Source of the DNA: Bacilli bacterium
Lineage (GTDB): Bacteria > Bacillota_I > Bacilli_A > ML615J-28 > CAG-698
Reading direction: 5' to 3'
Assembly: GCA_016282055.1 (NCBI GenBank)
Contig: JAEEJT010000070.1
Coordinates: 1-17,007 of the forward strand
Length of the DNA stretch: 17,007 nucleotides
Below are positions 1-7,569 of the stretch, piece by piece. Made by a program: the position numbers and the translations under genes. Under the pieces are notes generated by a model. It saw only the letters and a list, made by a program, of their open reading frames with translations. It ran no database searches and was not told where the DNA came from. Within the stretch, counting starts at the first letter, position 1. Each line of letters starts with the position of its first letter.

Positions 1-1
1 A

Positions 2-1117
2 TTATTTGAATTTAGTGGTGCTTGTGCAGGTTGTGGTGAAACTCCATATGTTAAATTAATCACTCAATTATTTGGTGATAGAATGCTTGTTGCTAATGCA
101 ACTGGTTGTAGTTCAATTTATGGTGGTTCTTTCCCAGCAACTCCATATACAACTAATAAAGAAGGTCATGGACCAGCTTGGGCTAACTCATTATTCGAAG
201 ACAATGCTGAATTTGGTTATGGTATGAGAATGGCTACTGAAACTATGAGAAATAGTTTAGGTAATGCTATGATGGCTTATAATGAAAGCGAAAATGCTAA
301 TCCAGAAATTAAAGCATTATTTACTGAATGGTTAGAAAACAAGAATAGTGGAGAAGTTACTAAGAAAGTTAATAAAGCCTTAGAACCATTATTAAAGAAT
401 AACACTAGCGAAGAATTAAAGAAAGTAGTTGAATTAAAAGACTACATCGTTAAGAGAAGTCAATGGATCTTCGGTGGTGACGGATGGGCTTACGATATTG
501 GTTATGGTGGACTTGATCATGTTATCGCTAACCAAGAAGATGTTAATATCTTAGTTATTGATACAGAAGTTTACTCTAATACAGGTGGACAAGCTAGTAA
601 ATCAAGCCCAACAGCTGCTATTGCTAAATTTGCTGCAAGTGGTAAGATGGGTAAGAAGAAAGACTTAGCTGCTATTGCTATGAGTTATGGTCATGTATAT
701 GTTGCTGAAATTGCACATGGTGCTAGTCAAGCTCAAATGTTAAAAGCTATCAAAGAAGCTGAAAGCTATGATGGACCATCTATTGTTATCGCTTATGCTC
801 CATGTATCAACCATGGTTTAAAGAGTGGTATGGGTAAAGCTCAAGAACAAGCTAAGTTAGCTGTTGAATGTGGATACTGGACATTATTCAGATATGACCC
901 ACGTTTAGCTCTTGAAGGAAAGAATCCATTCCAATTAGACTCTAAAGAACCAGATTGGGATAAGTATGATGCTCATTTAATGACTGAAACACGTTATGCT
1001 CAATTAAAGAATATCAATCCTGCTGAAGCTCAAAGATTACTTGATTTAAATAAAGCTGAAGCTCAAAGAAGATATAAGATGTATCAAAGATACGTTAACA
1101 TGGATTGGACAAAATAA
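2..1117 (+). CDS. nifJ: Pyruvate:ferredoxin (flavodoxin) oxidoreductase, C-terminal part (partial)
   Basis: This is the last 371 residues of a single-chain pyruvate:ferredoxin oxidoreductase. The enzyme oxidises pyruvate with CoA to acetyl-CoA and CO2 and reduces ferredoxin or flavodoxin in the cytoplasm; oxygen-sensitive versions are typical of anaerobes. The frame is open from base 2, so the start and the first two thirds (full enzymes are about 1170-1200 residues) lie upstream. Visible family marks are the CAGCGETPY cluster-ligand segment at the left edge, the thiamine-diphosphate/Mg motif GDGWAYDIG at 476-502, the YSNTGGQASKS motif about 30 residues later, and the further cluster cysteine in APCINHG (codon 803-805). 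Codon use is strongly biased, as in a highly expressed gene. A terminator follows 10 bases after the stop, so it is not cotranscribed with rpiB. The identification is very secure. Confidence 0.97.
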   Translation, partial: LFEFSGACAGCGETPYVKLITQLFGDRMLVANATGCSSIYGGSFPATPYTTNKEGHGPAWANSLFEDNAEFGYGMRMATETMRNSLGNAMMAYNESENANPEIKALFTEWLENKNSGEVTKKVNKALEPLLKNNTSEELKKVVELKDYIVKRSQWIFGGDGWAYDIGYGGLDHVIANQEDVNILVIDTEVYSNTGGQASKSSPTAAIAKFAASGKMGKKKDLAAIAMSYGHVYVAEIAHGASQAQMLKAIKEAESYDGPSIVIAYAPCINHGLKSGMGKAQEQAKLAVECGYWTLFRYDPRLALEGKNPFQLDSKEPDWDKYDAHLMTETRYAQLKNINPAEAQRLLDLNKAEAQRRYKMYQRYVNMDWTK

Positions 1118-1127
1118 TAAATAATTA

Positions 1128-1157
1128 GGATATAGAAATTTTTCTATATCCTTTTTT
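1128..1157 (+). terminator. Rho-independent terminator after the oxidoreductase gene
   Basis: A perfect 11-base inverted repeat (1128-1138 pairing with 1141-1151, GGATATAGAAA) is followed at once by six T residues at 1152-1157. It begins 10 bases after the nifJ stop and separates that gene from the rpiB operon. Confidence 0.9.
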
Positions 1158-1239
1158 ATTATTTTTCATGTAGAAAGGATAGAATTTGTAGAAGATGATT
1201 TAAGTTAGTTTTTCTGGTTTGGTATGGTGGTTTTCTATT

Positions 1240-1264
1240 AAAAAACAAGGAGAGAAACCTCCTT
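1240..1264 (-). terminator. Possible minus-strand terminator hairpin upstream of the rpiB promoter
   Basis: AAGGAG at 1247-1252 pairs with CTCCTT at 1259-1264 across a six-base loop. Read on the minus strand, the stem is followed by G and then a run of six T (complement of the A-run near 1240-1245). No minus-strand gene lies just to the right, so this could insulate the promoter from antisense transcription or be chance. The rest of the 1158-1290 spacer shows nothing recognisable. Confidence 0.35.
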
Positions 1265-1294
1265 ATTTCTAGCACAAATTTCTTGCAATTTTTA

Positions 1295-1323
1295 TTGAAA
1301 AAATAAGGTTTTTATGGTATAAT
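1295..1323 (+). promoter_or_regulatory. Vegetative (SigA-type) promoter for the rpiB-upp-atp operon
   Basis: A -35 box TTGAAA (1295-1300) and a perfect -10 box TATAAT (1318-1323) are separated by exactly 17 bases, and the -10 is extended by TGG (1315-1317). Transcription should begin near 1330, leaving a short leader before the strong AGGAGG site of rpiB. No second promoter of comparable quality was noticed before 9612, so this probably drives the whole ATP synthase operon. Confidence 0.85.
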
Positions 1324-1357
1324 TATTTGAATATATTAGGTATATTAGGAGGAACAT

Positions 1358-1789
1358 ATGAAACTTGCAATTGGATGTGATCATGGAGGATTTTTATTAA
1401 AACAAGAGGTTGTTTCATATCTTAAAGAAAAAGGATATGATGTGATTGATTGTGGTTGTGATAGTCTTGATAGTGTTGATTATCCTGTTTATGCTAAAAA
1501 GGTTTCAAATTATGTTAGTAATAATGAAGTTACTTTTGGTATATTAATTTGTACAACTGGTATTGGTATGTCAATTTGTGCTAATAAGTTTAAAGGTGTT
1601 AGAGCCGCACTTGTTAGTAACGAAGATTGTTGTATGATGACTAGAATGCATAATAATAGTAATGTATTATGTATAGGTGCTAAGTATACTACAAAAGAAC
1701 AAGCATTTAAATATTGTGATATATTTTTAAATACAAACTTCGAAGGTGGAAGACATCTTAGAAGAGTAGAACAAATAGAAGAAAGGTAA
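1358..1789 (+). CDS. rpiB: Ribose-5-phosphate isomerase B (RpiB/LacAB family)
   Basis: This 143-residue cytosolic enzyme interconverts ribose 5-phosphate and ribulose 5-phosphate in the non-oxidative pentose phosphate pathway. The length is normal for RpiB (about 145-150). Family marks are the N-terminal IGCDHGG (D8 and H9), the catalytic-cysteine segment ICTTGIGMSICANK with Cys65, HNNSNVLCIGA around H98, and the C-terminal phosphate-binding GGRHLRR (R132, R136). The usual CGTG motif reads CTTG here, a Gly-to-Thr change next to the catalytic Cys. The ATG follows a full AGGAGG site and the best promoter in the window, and upp starts 9 bases after the stop. The related lacA/lacB galactose-6-phosphate isomerases are an alternative, but those come as pairs in lac operons, whereas rpiB beside upp-atp matches the Bacillus subtilis ywlF locus. 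Confidence 0.93.
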   Translation: MKLAIGCDHGGFLLKQEVVSYLKEKGYDVIDCGCDSLDSVDYPVYAKKVSNYVSNNEVTFGILICTTGIGMSICANKFKGVRAALVSNEDCCMMTRMHNNSNVLCIGAKYTTKEQAFKYCDIFLNTNFEGGRHLRRVEQIEER

Positions 1790-1798
1790 AGAATTATT

Positions 1799-2425
1799 AT
1801 GGGAAAATTTGTTGTATTTGATCATCCACTAATTCGTCATAAATTAGCATTAATTCGTGATGAAAAAACAGGAACTAAGGATTTTCGTCAAACAGTTGAT
1901 GAAATTGGTATGTTAATGGCATTTGAAATTACTAAGGATTTAGCTACAGAAGATTGTGTAGTTAAGACTCCAGTTGGTTTATGCAATACTCAAAAAATCA
2001 GTCAAGAAGTAGTTTTAGTTCCTATTTTAAGAGCTGGACTTGGAATGATGAATGGTATTACATCTTTAATTCCAACTGCTAAAGTTGGTTTCTTAGGTTT
2101 ATTTAGAGATGAAGAGACTTTAGAACCTCAAGAATACTATGTTAAGTTCCCACCATGCATTAAGGATAGTTATGTACTTATTGTTGACCCAATGTTAGCT
2201 ACAGGTGGATCTGTATGTCATGCTATTGATGTTGTTAAGAGAACTGGTGCTAAAAATATTAGATACGTTGGATTAGTTGGTGCTCCTGAAGGAGTTAAGA
2301 AAGTTAGAGAAACTCATCCAGATGTTGATATCTACTTAGCTGCTCTTGATGAAAAATTAAATGAGAATGGATATATCGTTCCTGGTCTTGGAGATTGCGG
2401 AGATAGATTATTTGGTACTAAATAA
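1799..2425 (+). CDS. upp: Uracil phosphoribosyltransferase
   Basis: The 208-residue protein converts uracil and PRPP to UMP and pyrophosphate, the key step of uracil salvage. Length and sequence are typical of bacterial Upp (about 209). Clear motifs are VPILRAGLGM (residues 74-83), the PRPP loop VDPMLATGGS (129-138), and the uracil-binding C-terminal segment GYIVPGLGDCGDR (191-203). The site GAAAGG lies inside the end of rpiB. The stop TAA shares its last A with the ATG of the next gene (2425), so translation is probably coupled. Uracil salvage ahead of the atp genes is a conserved arrangement in Bacillota, although glyA, which usually lies between rpiB and upp, is absent. Confidence 0.97.
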   Translation: MGKFVVFDHPLIRHKLALIRDEKTGTKDFRQTVDEIGMLMAFEITKDLATEDCVVKTPVGLCNTQKISQEVVLVPILRAGLGMMNGITSLIPTAKVGFLGLFRDEETLEPQEYYVKFPPCIKDSYVLIVDPMLATGGSVCHAIDVVKRTGAKNIRYVGLVGAPEGVKKVRETHPDVDIYLAALDEKLNENGYIVPGLGDCGDRLFGTK

Positions 2426-2673
2426 TGAGTAAAGAAGAAAAAAAGGGATATCCTGAAGGGGATTCTAATAAAGAGAGATTTCATTCTTTCAAATCATTCG
2501 CACGTGTAAATAGTATTATTTACACGTTTCTTACAACTATAATCTTAGGAATTGTTATTGGTTATATTTTGGATAGAAATTTTGATGGCGATTATTGGAT
2601 GCTAGGCTCTATTATTGTATCTTTTATAATTGGTGGATATACTTTTTTTCGACAATTATTGAGGTTAAAATGA
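2425..2673 (+). CDS. atpZ: AtpZ/AtpQ-like ATP synthase accessory membrane protein
   Basis: A small protein of 82 residues with a charged N-terminal tail (about residues 1-28) and two hydrophobic helices (about 29-49 and 58-76) joined by a short acidic loop, RNFDGD. This layout, with GYILD at the end of helix 1 and a Gly-rich helix 2 ending in FFRQL, matches the F1Fo gene-1 family (AtpZ/AtpQ, also described as a putative Ca/Mg transporter). Family members lie just upstream of AtpI in many anaerobes, and AtpI/AtpZ pairs have been linked to c-ring assembly and to Mg or Ca passage. The ATG overlaps the upp stop by one base and the stop overlaps the start of atpI. The family is assigned from topology, motifs and position, so moderately sure. 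Confidence 0.75.
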   Translation: MSKEEKKGYPEGDSNKERFHSFKSFARVNSIIYTFLTTIILGIVIGYILDRNFDGDYWMLGSIIVSFIIGGYTFFRQLLRLK

Positions 2674-3134
2674 TGGAAGAAAAGAAAATTGAACGTGGTA
2701 TTATAAAATACGTTTATATCTATGCTTTAATTGTTGCTCTCATAATTTTCTTTAGTTTTAATTTTAACATAGATTATACTGTATCATTTTTACTTGGTGT
2801 ATGTACTAATCTATTGTGTTTTACACTTACAATTAAAACTATTGATAAGATTGTTAAATATGATGATGAAAGAAAGAAATCAACATTAATAAAAAGTAAT
2901 TTAAGAAATTATTTTGTTTATTTAACGATTTTAGCTGTAGCATTAGTTAGTCAAAAATATGGTGATGGTAATAGAATACAACTTAATATTATATGTACTG
3001 CAATTGGTTTCTTTTCTGTTAAACTAATGATATATTTTAAATTCTTAGTTGTTGATAAGATATTTAAAAAAGATAAAGAAAGTAAGGAAGAGATTGTAGA
3101 ATCTAAAGGTGATAAAGATGAAAACAATAATTGA
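2670..3134 (+). CDS. atpI: ATP synthase protein I (AtpI family)
   Basis: A 154-residue membrane protein with four hydrophobic segments (about residues 13-31, 37-57, 81-98 and 108-131) and a highly charged C-terminal tail rich in Lys, Glu and Asp. Four helices in this position, just before atpB, are characteristic of AtpI, the assembly factor that helps form the c-ring. The start was placed at the ATG that overlaps the atpZ stop (ATGA, 2670-2673) after the GAGG site at 2661-2664. A second ATG directly behind it at 2673 is equally possible. An open frame reaches back to an ATG at 2595, but that would overlap atpZ by 79 bases and has no ribosome site. The end overlaps atpB by 17 bases. Confidence 0.75.
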   Translation: MMEEKKIERGIIKYVYIYALIVALIIFFSFNFNIDYTVSFLLGVCTNLLCFTLTIKTIDKIVKYDDERKKSTLIKSNLRNYFVYLTILAVALVSQKYGDGNRIQLNIICTAIGFFSVKLMIYFKFLVVDKIFKKDKESKEEIVESKGDKDENNN

Positions 3135-3795
3135 TTTTTATAGTTCTTTAAAACCATCTATTAAGAGTACAATTTGGGTTACATTATTTATTATTGTATT
3201 TATTATTATTGTACGTATTAAAATGAGACATTATGATGCAACAAAACCTGCAAAAGGTATAGTATTATATTGTGAATTATTTGTAAAATTGATGAATGAC
3301 TTTTCAAAAGAATTAATGGGTAAAAGATGGAAATTCTTTTCACCATACTTTATTTCTATTGCAATGTTTATCTTTCTTGCAAATATATCTGGACTATTTG
3401 GGTTTACTCCACCAACATGTAGTATATCAGTAACTGGTACACTTGCAATGTTAACATTTATTCTTGTTCAAACATTTGGTATTATTTCTAATGGACCAAA
3501 ACAATATCTAAAAGATATGTGTACTCCAGTATTAATGACACCTATGAATATTGTTGGTGAATTGTCTACTCCAATTAGTATGGCATTTCGTTTGTTTGGT
3601 AATATTTTAAGTGGATGTATTTTAACAACACTTATATATTCGTTTTTAGGTTGGTTTGCGTTAGTTGTTACACCACCTCTACACGCTATATTTGATATAG
3701 CTTTTGGTTTGATTCAAACACTAATATTTGTTATATTAACTGCTGTTAATGTATCTAATAAGTTTAGTGAGAACGAATTTAATATGAATGAATAA
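3118..3795 (+). CDS. atpB: F1Fo ATP synthase subunit a
   Basis: Subunit a forms the two half-channels that carry ions to and from the c-ring. The 225-residue protein is strongly hydrophobic. It carries the hallmark segment IVGELSTPISMAFRLFGN (residues 145-162), in which R158 is the essential stator arginine facing the c-ring, and a final helix IQTLIFVILTAV (199-210) whose Gln is also typical. The start at 3118 follows AAAGGTG with a good spacing; a GTG three codons upstream at 3109 is possible but less well spaced. The gene overlaps the end of atpI by 17 bases and atpE begins 12 bases after its stop. The sequence at hand does not settle the coupling ion from subunit a alone; subunit c is more informative. 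Confidence 0.96.
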   Translation: MKTIIDFYSSLKPSIKSTIWVTLFIIVFIIIVRIKMRHYDATKPAKGIVLYCELFVKLMNDFSKELMGKRWKFFSPYFISIAMFIFLANISGLFGFTPPTCSISVTGTLAMLTFILVQTFGIISNGPKQYLKDMCTPVLMTPMNIVGELSTPISMAFRLFGNILSGCILTTLIYSFLGWFALVVTPPLHAIFDIAFGLIQTLIFVILTAVNVSNKFSENEFNMNE

Positions 3796-3807
3796 GGAGA
3801 TTAAATT

Positions 3808-4086
3808 ATGAATTTATTAATGTTTTTAGAAGAAGTAGTAAATGTATATAATGAATCATTTGCTCATGGTATGGCATACCTTGGAGCAGGTATTGCTATG
3901 GTAGCTGGCATTGGACCTGCTATTGGTGAAGGTTTTGCTGCTGGTAAAGCACTAGAAGCTGCTAGTCGTCAACCTGAACAATTAGGTAAATTAAGAAGCT
4001 TGATGTTAGTTGGTCAAGGTGTTTCTGAATCTACTGGTATTTACGCATTAGTTATTGCAATATTATTAATATTTGTTGCTAAATAG
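3808..4086 (+). CDS. atpE: F1Fo ATP synthase subunit c, two-carboxylate (probable Na+) type
   Basis: Subunit c forms the membrane rotor ring. The 92-residue hairpin has an N-terminal extension of about 20 residues, helix 1 with the Gly-rich AGIGPAIGEGFAAGKALE (33-50), the polar loop RQPE (54-57), and helix 2 with VGQGVSESTGIYALVIA (68-84). E74 is the ion-binding carboxylate and is followed by Ser75-Thr76, the Na+-type signature. E41, 33 residues before E74, stands where sodium-driven rings such as Ilyobacter tartaricus have Gln32; a Glu there gives the two-carboxylate site described for Fusobacterium nucleatum. The ribosome site AAGGAGA (3794-3800) is the strongest inside the atp genes, which suits the need for many copies per complex. 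Ion specificity is inferred from these residues. Confidence 0.97.
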   Translation: MNLLMFLEEVVNVYNESFAHGMAYLGAGIAMVAGIGPAIGEGFAAGKALEAASRQPEQLGKLRSLMLVGQGVSESTGIYALVIAILLIFVAK

Positions 4087-4095
4087 GAATTAAAG

Positions 4096-4653
4096 ATGAA
4101 GATATTGTTAGTATTAAGTGTTTCTTCTAGGATTAAAGAAATCGTAGATCAAGGATTAGAATTAATTACTGATACTGATAATGCCATTACTTCAGTTATT
4201 ATTCAATTACTTGCAACATTATTATTATTCTTAATTGTTAGATTTTTCTTTTGGAATAAGATTACAAAAGTTTTAGAAGAAAAAGAAAATAATTCTAAAA
4301 AAGCTTTTGAAGATTTAGAGAATGCTAAAAAAGAAGCTAGTGAAATTAAAGAACAAATTGCAAAAGATCAAAAGTTAGCAAAAGAAACTGGTTATTCTAT
4401 TATTGAAAAATCTAAAGAAAAAGCTAATCTTGAAGCTGAAGAGATTATTAAAAAAGCTAAAGAAGAAGCTAATAGAAAAATTGAGAATGCTAATGAAGAG
4501 ATTAAAAAAGAGATTAATGAGGCTAATGAAGAGATTAAAAAAGAAATCATTAGTACTGCATATTGCTTAGCTGAAAAGATTATTGAAAAAGAAATCGATG
4601 AAGAAAAGCATGATAAACTTGTTAAAGATTTCATGAATGGTGATGTGAAATGA
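4096..4653 (+). CDS. atpF: F1Fo ATP synthase subunit b (peripheral stalk)
   Basis: The 185-residue protein has an N-terminal stretch of about 32 residues, one membrane helix (about 33-53, ending RFFFWNK), then a long, highly charged helix to the C-terminus. Two copies form the peripheral stalk that links subunit a to delta/F1. The N-terminus has no lipobox cysteine, unlike the lipoprotein b subunits of many mycoplasmas. The helix contains two consecutive 11-residue units, both beginning ANEEIKKEI (132-142 and 143-153), consistent with the hendecad, right-handed packing known for b dimers. The ATG comes 9 bases after atpE, following AGGAAT, and the stop overlaps the atpH start as ATGA. Confidence 0.93.
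   Translation: MKILLVLSVSSRIKEIVDQGLELITDTDNAITSVIIQLLATLLLFLIVRFFFWNKITKVLEEKENNSKKAFEDLENAKKEASEIKEQIAKDQKLAKETGYSIIEKSKEKANLEAEEIIKKAKEEANRKIENANEEIKKEINEANEEIKKEIISTAYCLAEKIIEKEIDEEKHDKLVKDFMNGDVK
4489..4554 (+). repeat. Tandem 33-base repeat inside atpF
   Basis: Two adjacent 33-base units (4489-4521 and 4522-4554) share an identical first 23 bases, then diverge. Each encodes 11 residues starting ANEEIKKEI, so the repeat keeps frame and adds one hendecad turn unit to the stalk helix. Confidence 0.8.
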
Positions 4654-5186
4654 TTGACGTATTATCAAAAACATATGCAAATGCATTAATCGATTCAATT
4701 AATGAAATGAAATCAATATCTATTAAAGATGGATATATTGAATTAAAACAAATTGAAAAGATACTAAATGATGACACTATTAGTAAGTTTTTATTACATC
4801 CAAATATTGAACTAAATCGTAAGATTTCAACAATTGATAAATCTTTAAAAGATTTTTCTAATGTTGTTGTATCATTTATTAAAGTTTTAGTTGAAAATAA
4901 AACTATTGATAAATTACAATCAATATGTGAAGCTTATGAAGAATATTTAGATGAAATTGAAAATGTTATTAGAATTGAGATTACATCTAGTTATGTAATT
5001 AATAAAGATACATATGATAAACTAATTAAAGTACTTGAAAATAATTATCAAAAGAAAGTAATTGTAACTAAGAAGTTAGATAAGAATATTATTGGTGGTA
5101 TTATTGTTAAAAGAAATGGTACTATTATTGATGATTCTTTACTTAATAAGTTAAAAACTATCAAAGATACAGTTAGTAATAGTTAG
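4650..5186 (+). CDS. atpH: F1Fo ATP synthase subunit delta
   Basis: The 178-residue protein is the OSCP/delta subunit that caps F1 and binds the subunit b stalk. Length and pattern are typical: N-terminal SKTYANALID (5-14), the mid-region hydrophobic segment ending FIKVLVENK, and the conserved C-terminal block with IIGGIIVKRNGTIIDDSL (147-164), which corresponds to the family's GGi.ikvg..viD.Sv motif. The start overlaps the atpF stop by four bases (ATGA), so translation is coupled. It ends 10 bases before atpA. Confidence 0.95.
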   Translation: MIDVLSKTYANALIDSINEMKSISIKDGYIELKQIEKILNDDTISKFLLHPNIELNRKISTIDKSLKDFSNVVVSFIKVLVENKTIDKLQSICEAYEEYLDEIENVIRIEITSSYVINKDTYDKLIKVLENNYQKKVIVTKKLDKNIIGGIIVKRNGTIIDDSLLNKLKTIKDTVSNS

Positions 5187-5196
5187 TAGGTAAATT

Positions 5197-6702
5197 ATGG
5201 CAAATATTAAAATTGAAGAAATTAGCTCTTTTATAAAGGCACAAATTAAAGAATATAGTGGTGTTCTTGAAACAAAAGAAGTTGGTACAGTTATTAGAGT
5301 TGGTGATGGTATTGCTATTGTTCATGGTCTTGATAATGCTATGAATGGTGAGTTACTTGAATTTCCTAATAATGTATATGGAATGGTATTAAATCTTGAA
5401 CAAAACTGTGTTGGTGCTATTTTGTTTGGTAATACTTCTTTAGTTAAAGAAGGTGACCAAGTTAAATTGACTAATAGAATACTAGAGGTTCCTGTTGGTG
5501 ATGAGTTAATTGGTAGAGTAATAGATCCACTAGGTAATCCACTTGATGGTTGTGGTAAGATTAAGACTACTAAGACTCGTCCTATTGAGAAAAAAGCAAC
5601 TGGTGTTATGGCACGTCAAAGTGTTAAACAACCACTTCAAACTGGCCTTAAAGTTATTGATGCTTTAGTTCCAATTGGAAGAGGACAAAGAGAACTTATT
5701 ATTGGTGATAGACAAACTGGTAAAACTAGTATTGCAATAGATACAATCATTAATCAAAAAGGTCAAAATGTTATTTGTATTTATGTTGCTATTGGTCAAA
5801 AAGAATCTACTGTTAATAATGTTTGTGAAACATTAAAGAAATATAAAGCTATGGATTATACTATTGTTGTTAATGCATCTAGTTCTAATCCAAGCCCACT
5901 TTTATATCTTGCTCCATATAGTGGTGTTACTATTGGTGAAGAGTTTATGTTTAATGGTAAAGATGTTTTGATTATATACGATGATTTATCAAAACATGCT
6001 GTAAGTTATCGTGAGCTTTCATTATTATTAAAACGTCCACCTGGAAGAGAAGCATATCCTGGAGATGTTTTCTATCTTCATTCTAGATTACTTGAAAGAA
6101 GTGCAAAACTTTCTAAAGAGTTAGGTGGAGGTAGTATTACAGCTTTACCAATTATTGAAACTCAAGCTGGAGATATCTCAGCATATATTCCAACAAATGT
6201 AATTTCAATTACAGATGGTCAAATATTCTTAGAGTCTAAGTTATTCTATAGTGGAGTTAGACCTGCAATTAACCCTGGTTTAAGTGTATCAAGAGTTGGT
6301 GGTAGTGCTCAAATTAAAGCTATTAAGAAAGTTAGTGGAACTTTAAGAATAGATCTTGCTAGTTATCGTGAACTTGAAGCATTTACTCAATTTGGTAGTG
6401 ACTTAGATCCTATAACTAAGGCTAAGCTTGAGCGTGGTAAGAGAACTATTGAAGTTTTAAAACAAGATTTACATGCTCCACTTGAAGTATCTAAGCAAGT
6501 AGTAATACTATATGCATTATCTAATGGCTATCTTGATAGAATAGATATTGAAAGAATAAAAGATTTTGAAAAAGACTTATACTTTAAACTTGATAATAGT
6601 GATGAAGGTAAAGCTATTATGAATGAAATTAATGAGTTTAAAGAGATTATGAATAAAGAAAATTTAGACAAATTTCTTTCTGAATTTGCTAAAGAATTTT
6701 AG
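5197..6702 (+). CDS. atpA: F1Fo ATP synthase subunit alpha
   Basis: The 501-residue non-catalytic nucleotide-binding subunit of the F1 head has the normal length. Visible domains are the N-terminal beta-barrel (about 25-95), the RecA-like core with Walker A GDRQTGKT (170-177) and the Walker B segment VLIIYDDLSKHA (257-268), and the helical C-terminal domain. SVSRVGGSAQ (363-372) contains R366, the arginine finger that reaches into the neighbouring beta site. The ATG follows TAGTAGGTAA. atpG begins 8 bases after the stop. Confidence 0.98.
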   Translation: MANIKIEEISSFIKAQIKEYSGVLETKEVGTVIRVGDGIAIVHGLDNAMNGELLEFPNNVYGMVLNLEQNCVGAILFGNTSLVKEGDQVKLTNRILEVPVGDELIGRVIDPLGNPLDGCGKIKTTKTRPIEKKATGVMARQSVKQPLQTGLKVIDALVPIGRGQRELIIGDRQTGKTSIAIDTIINQKGQNVICIYVAIGQKESTVNNVCETLKKYKAMDYTIVVNASSSNPSPLLYLAPYSGVTIGEEFMFNGKDVLIIYDDLSKHAVSYRELSLLLKRPPGREAYPGDVFYLHSRLLERSAKLSKELGGGSITALPIIETQAGDISAYIPTNVISITDGQIFLESKLFYSGVRPAINPGLSVSRVGGSAQIKAIKKVSGTLRIDLASYRELEAFTQFGSDLDPITKAKLERGKRTIEVLKQDLHAPLEVSKQVVILYALSNGYLDRIDIERIKDFEKDLYFKLDNSDEGKAIMNEINEFKEIMNKENLDKFLSEFAKEF

Positions 6703-6710
6703 GTAATATT

Positions 6711-7550
6711 ATGGCAGGAAGTATAAAGTATATTCGTAGTAAAATTCAAGCTACTAAGAATACTAGTCAAATTACTAAAGCCATGAATATGGTTTCTGCA
6801 AGTAAACTTAGAAGAGCAGAAAACAGTATTAAATATTATTATGGTTATATTAATAAGATTGAAGAGATTGTTTCTAATTTAGTTAGTGCAACTGAGATAA
6901 CTCATCCATTAATTGAGACACGTGAAATTAAGAAAACTTTATATATTATTATTACAAGTGATAGGGGTCTTGCTGGACCATTTAATAATAATGTTTATAA
7001 AGTACTTGATGGTATTATTAGTAAAGATGATTATGTTTTGTCTTTTGGTGGAAGAGGTTATAATTATTCTAAAAATAAATATAATATGATATCTCAAGAG
7101 ATGTATGTAATTAGAGATGATGTAAGATTTGAGGATATTATAGATCCATTATTACTTATAGTTAAATTGTATTTAAGAAAAGAATTTGATTGTGTTAAAG
7201 TAATATATAATCATTTTCAAAATACTTTAAATCAAGAAACTTTAGTAAGACAAATTTTACCAATTAGTGTTAATAAAACTTCTAATAAGTTAATATATGA
7301 TTATGATGGTGGTGTTGAAAGTATTCTTGATAAACTATTGCCAATTTATATTGAAAATATGATATATGGATTTATACTTGATTCAAAGGCTTCTGAGCAT
7401 GCAGCAAGAATGACTGCAATGAAGAGTGCAACTGATAATGCTGATAAGATTATAAGTGATTTAGAACTTGTTTATAATAGAGTAAGACAAGCTTCTATTA
7501 CACTTGAATTAACTGATATTATTGGTGGTGCTTCTGCAACAAATTCTTAG
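6711..7550 (+). CDS. atpG: F1Fo ATP synthase subunit gamma
   Basis: The 279-residue central rotor shaft couples c-ring rotation to catalysis in F1. The two coiled-coil ends carry the family marks: IRSKIQATKNTSQITKAMNM (8-27), then SASKLRRAE near the N-terminus, and SEHAARMTAMKSATDNA followed by YNRVRQASITLELTDIIGGA at the C-terminus. The mid-domain has the usual ITSDRGLAGPFN segment. The start follows TAGGTAATATT, eight bases after the atpA stop. Confidence 0.97.
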   Translation: MAGSIKYIRSKIQATKNTSQITKAMNMVSASKLRRAENSIKYYYGYINKIEEIVSNLVSATEITHPLIETREIKKTLYIIITSDRGLAGPFNNNVYKVLDGIISKDDYVLSFGGRGYNYSKNKYNMISQEMYVIRDDVRFEDIIDPLLLIVKLYLRKEFDCVKVIYNHFQNTLNQETLVRQILPISVNKTSNKLIYDYDGGVESILDKLLPIYIENMIYGFILDSKASEHAARMTAMKSATDNADKIISDLELVYNRVRQASITLELTDIIGGASATNS

Positions 7551-7569
7551 AATTAAAAAGGAATAATTT

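Noticed and set aside
2595..2669. Upstream ATG extension of AtpI
   Set aside because: It would overlap atpZ by 79 bases without a ribosome site; ATG at 2670 or 2673 behind GAGG fits the family length.
2951..3157. Minus-strand open frame across the end of atpI and start of atpB
   Set aside because: Shadow of two plus-strand operon genes; no ribosome site.
4392..4634. Minus-strand open frame of 80 codons, Ser- and Leu-rich
   Set aside because: It is the antisense shadow of the Lys/Glu-rich coiled coil of atpF; no ribosome site and composition explained by the opposite strand.
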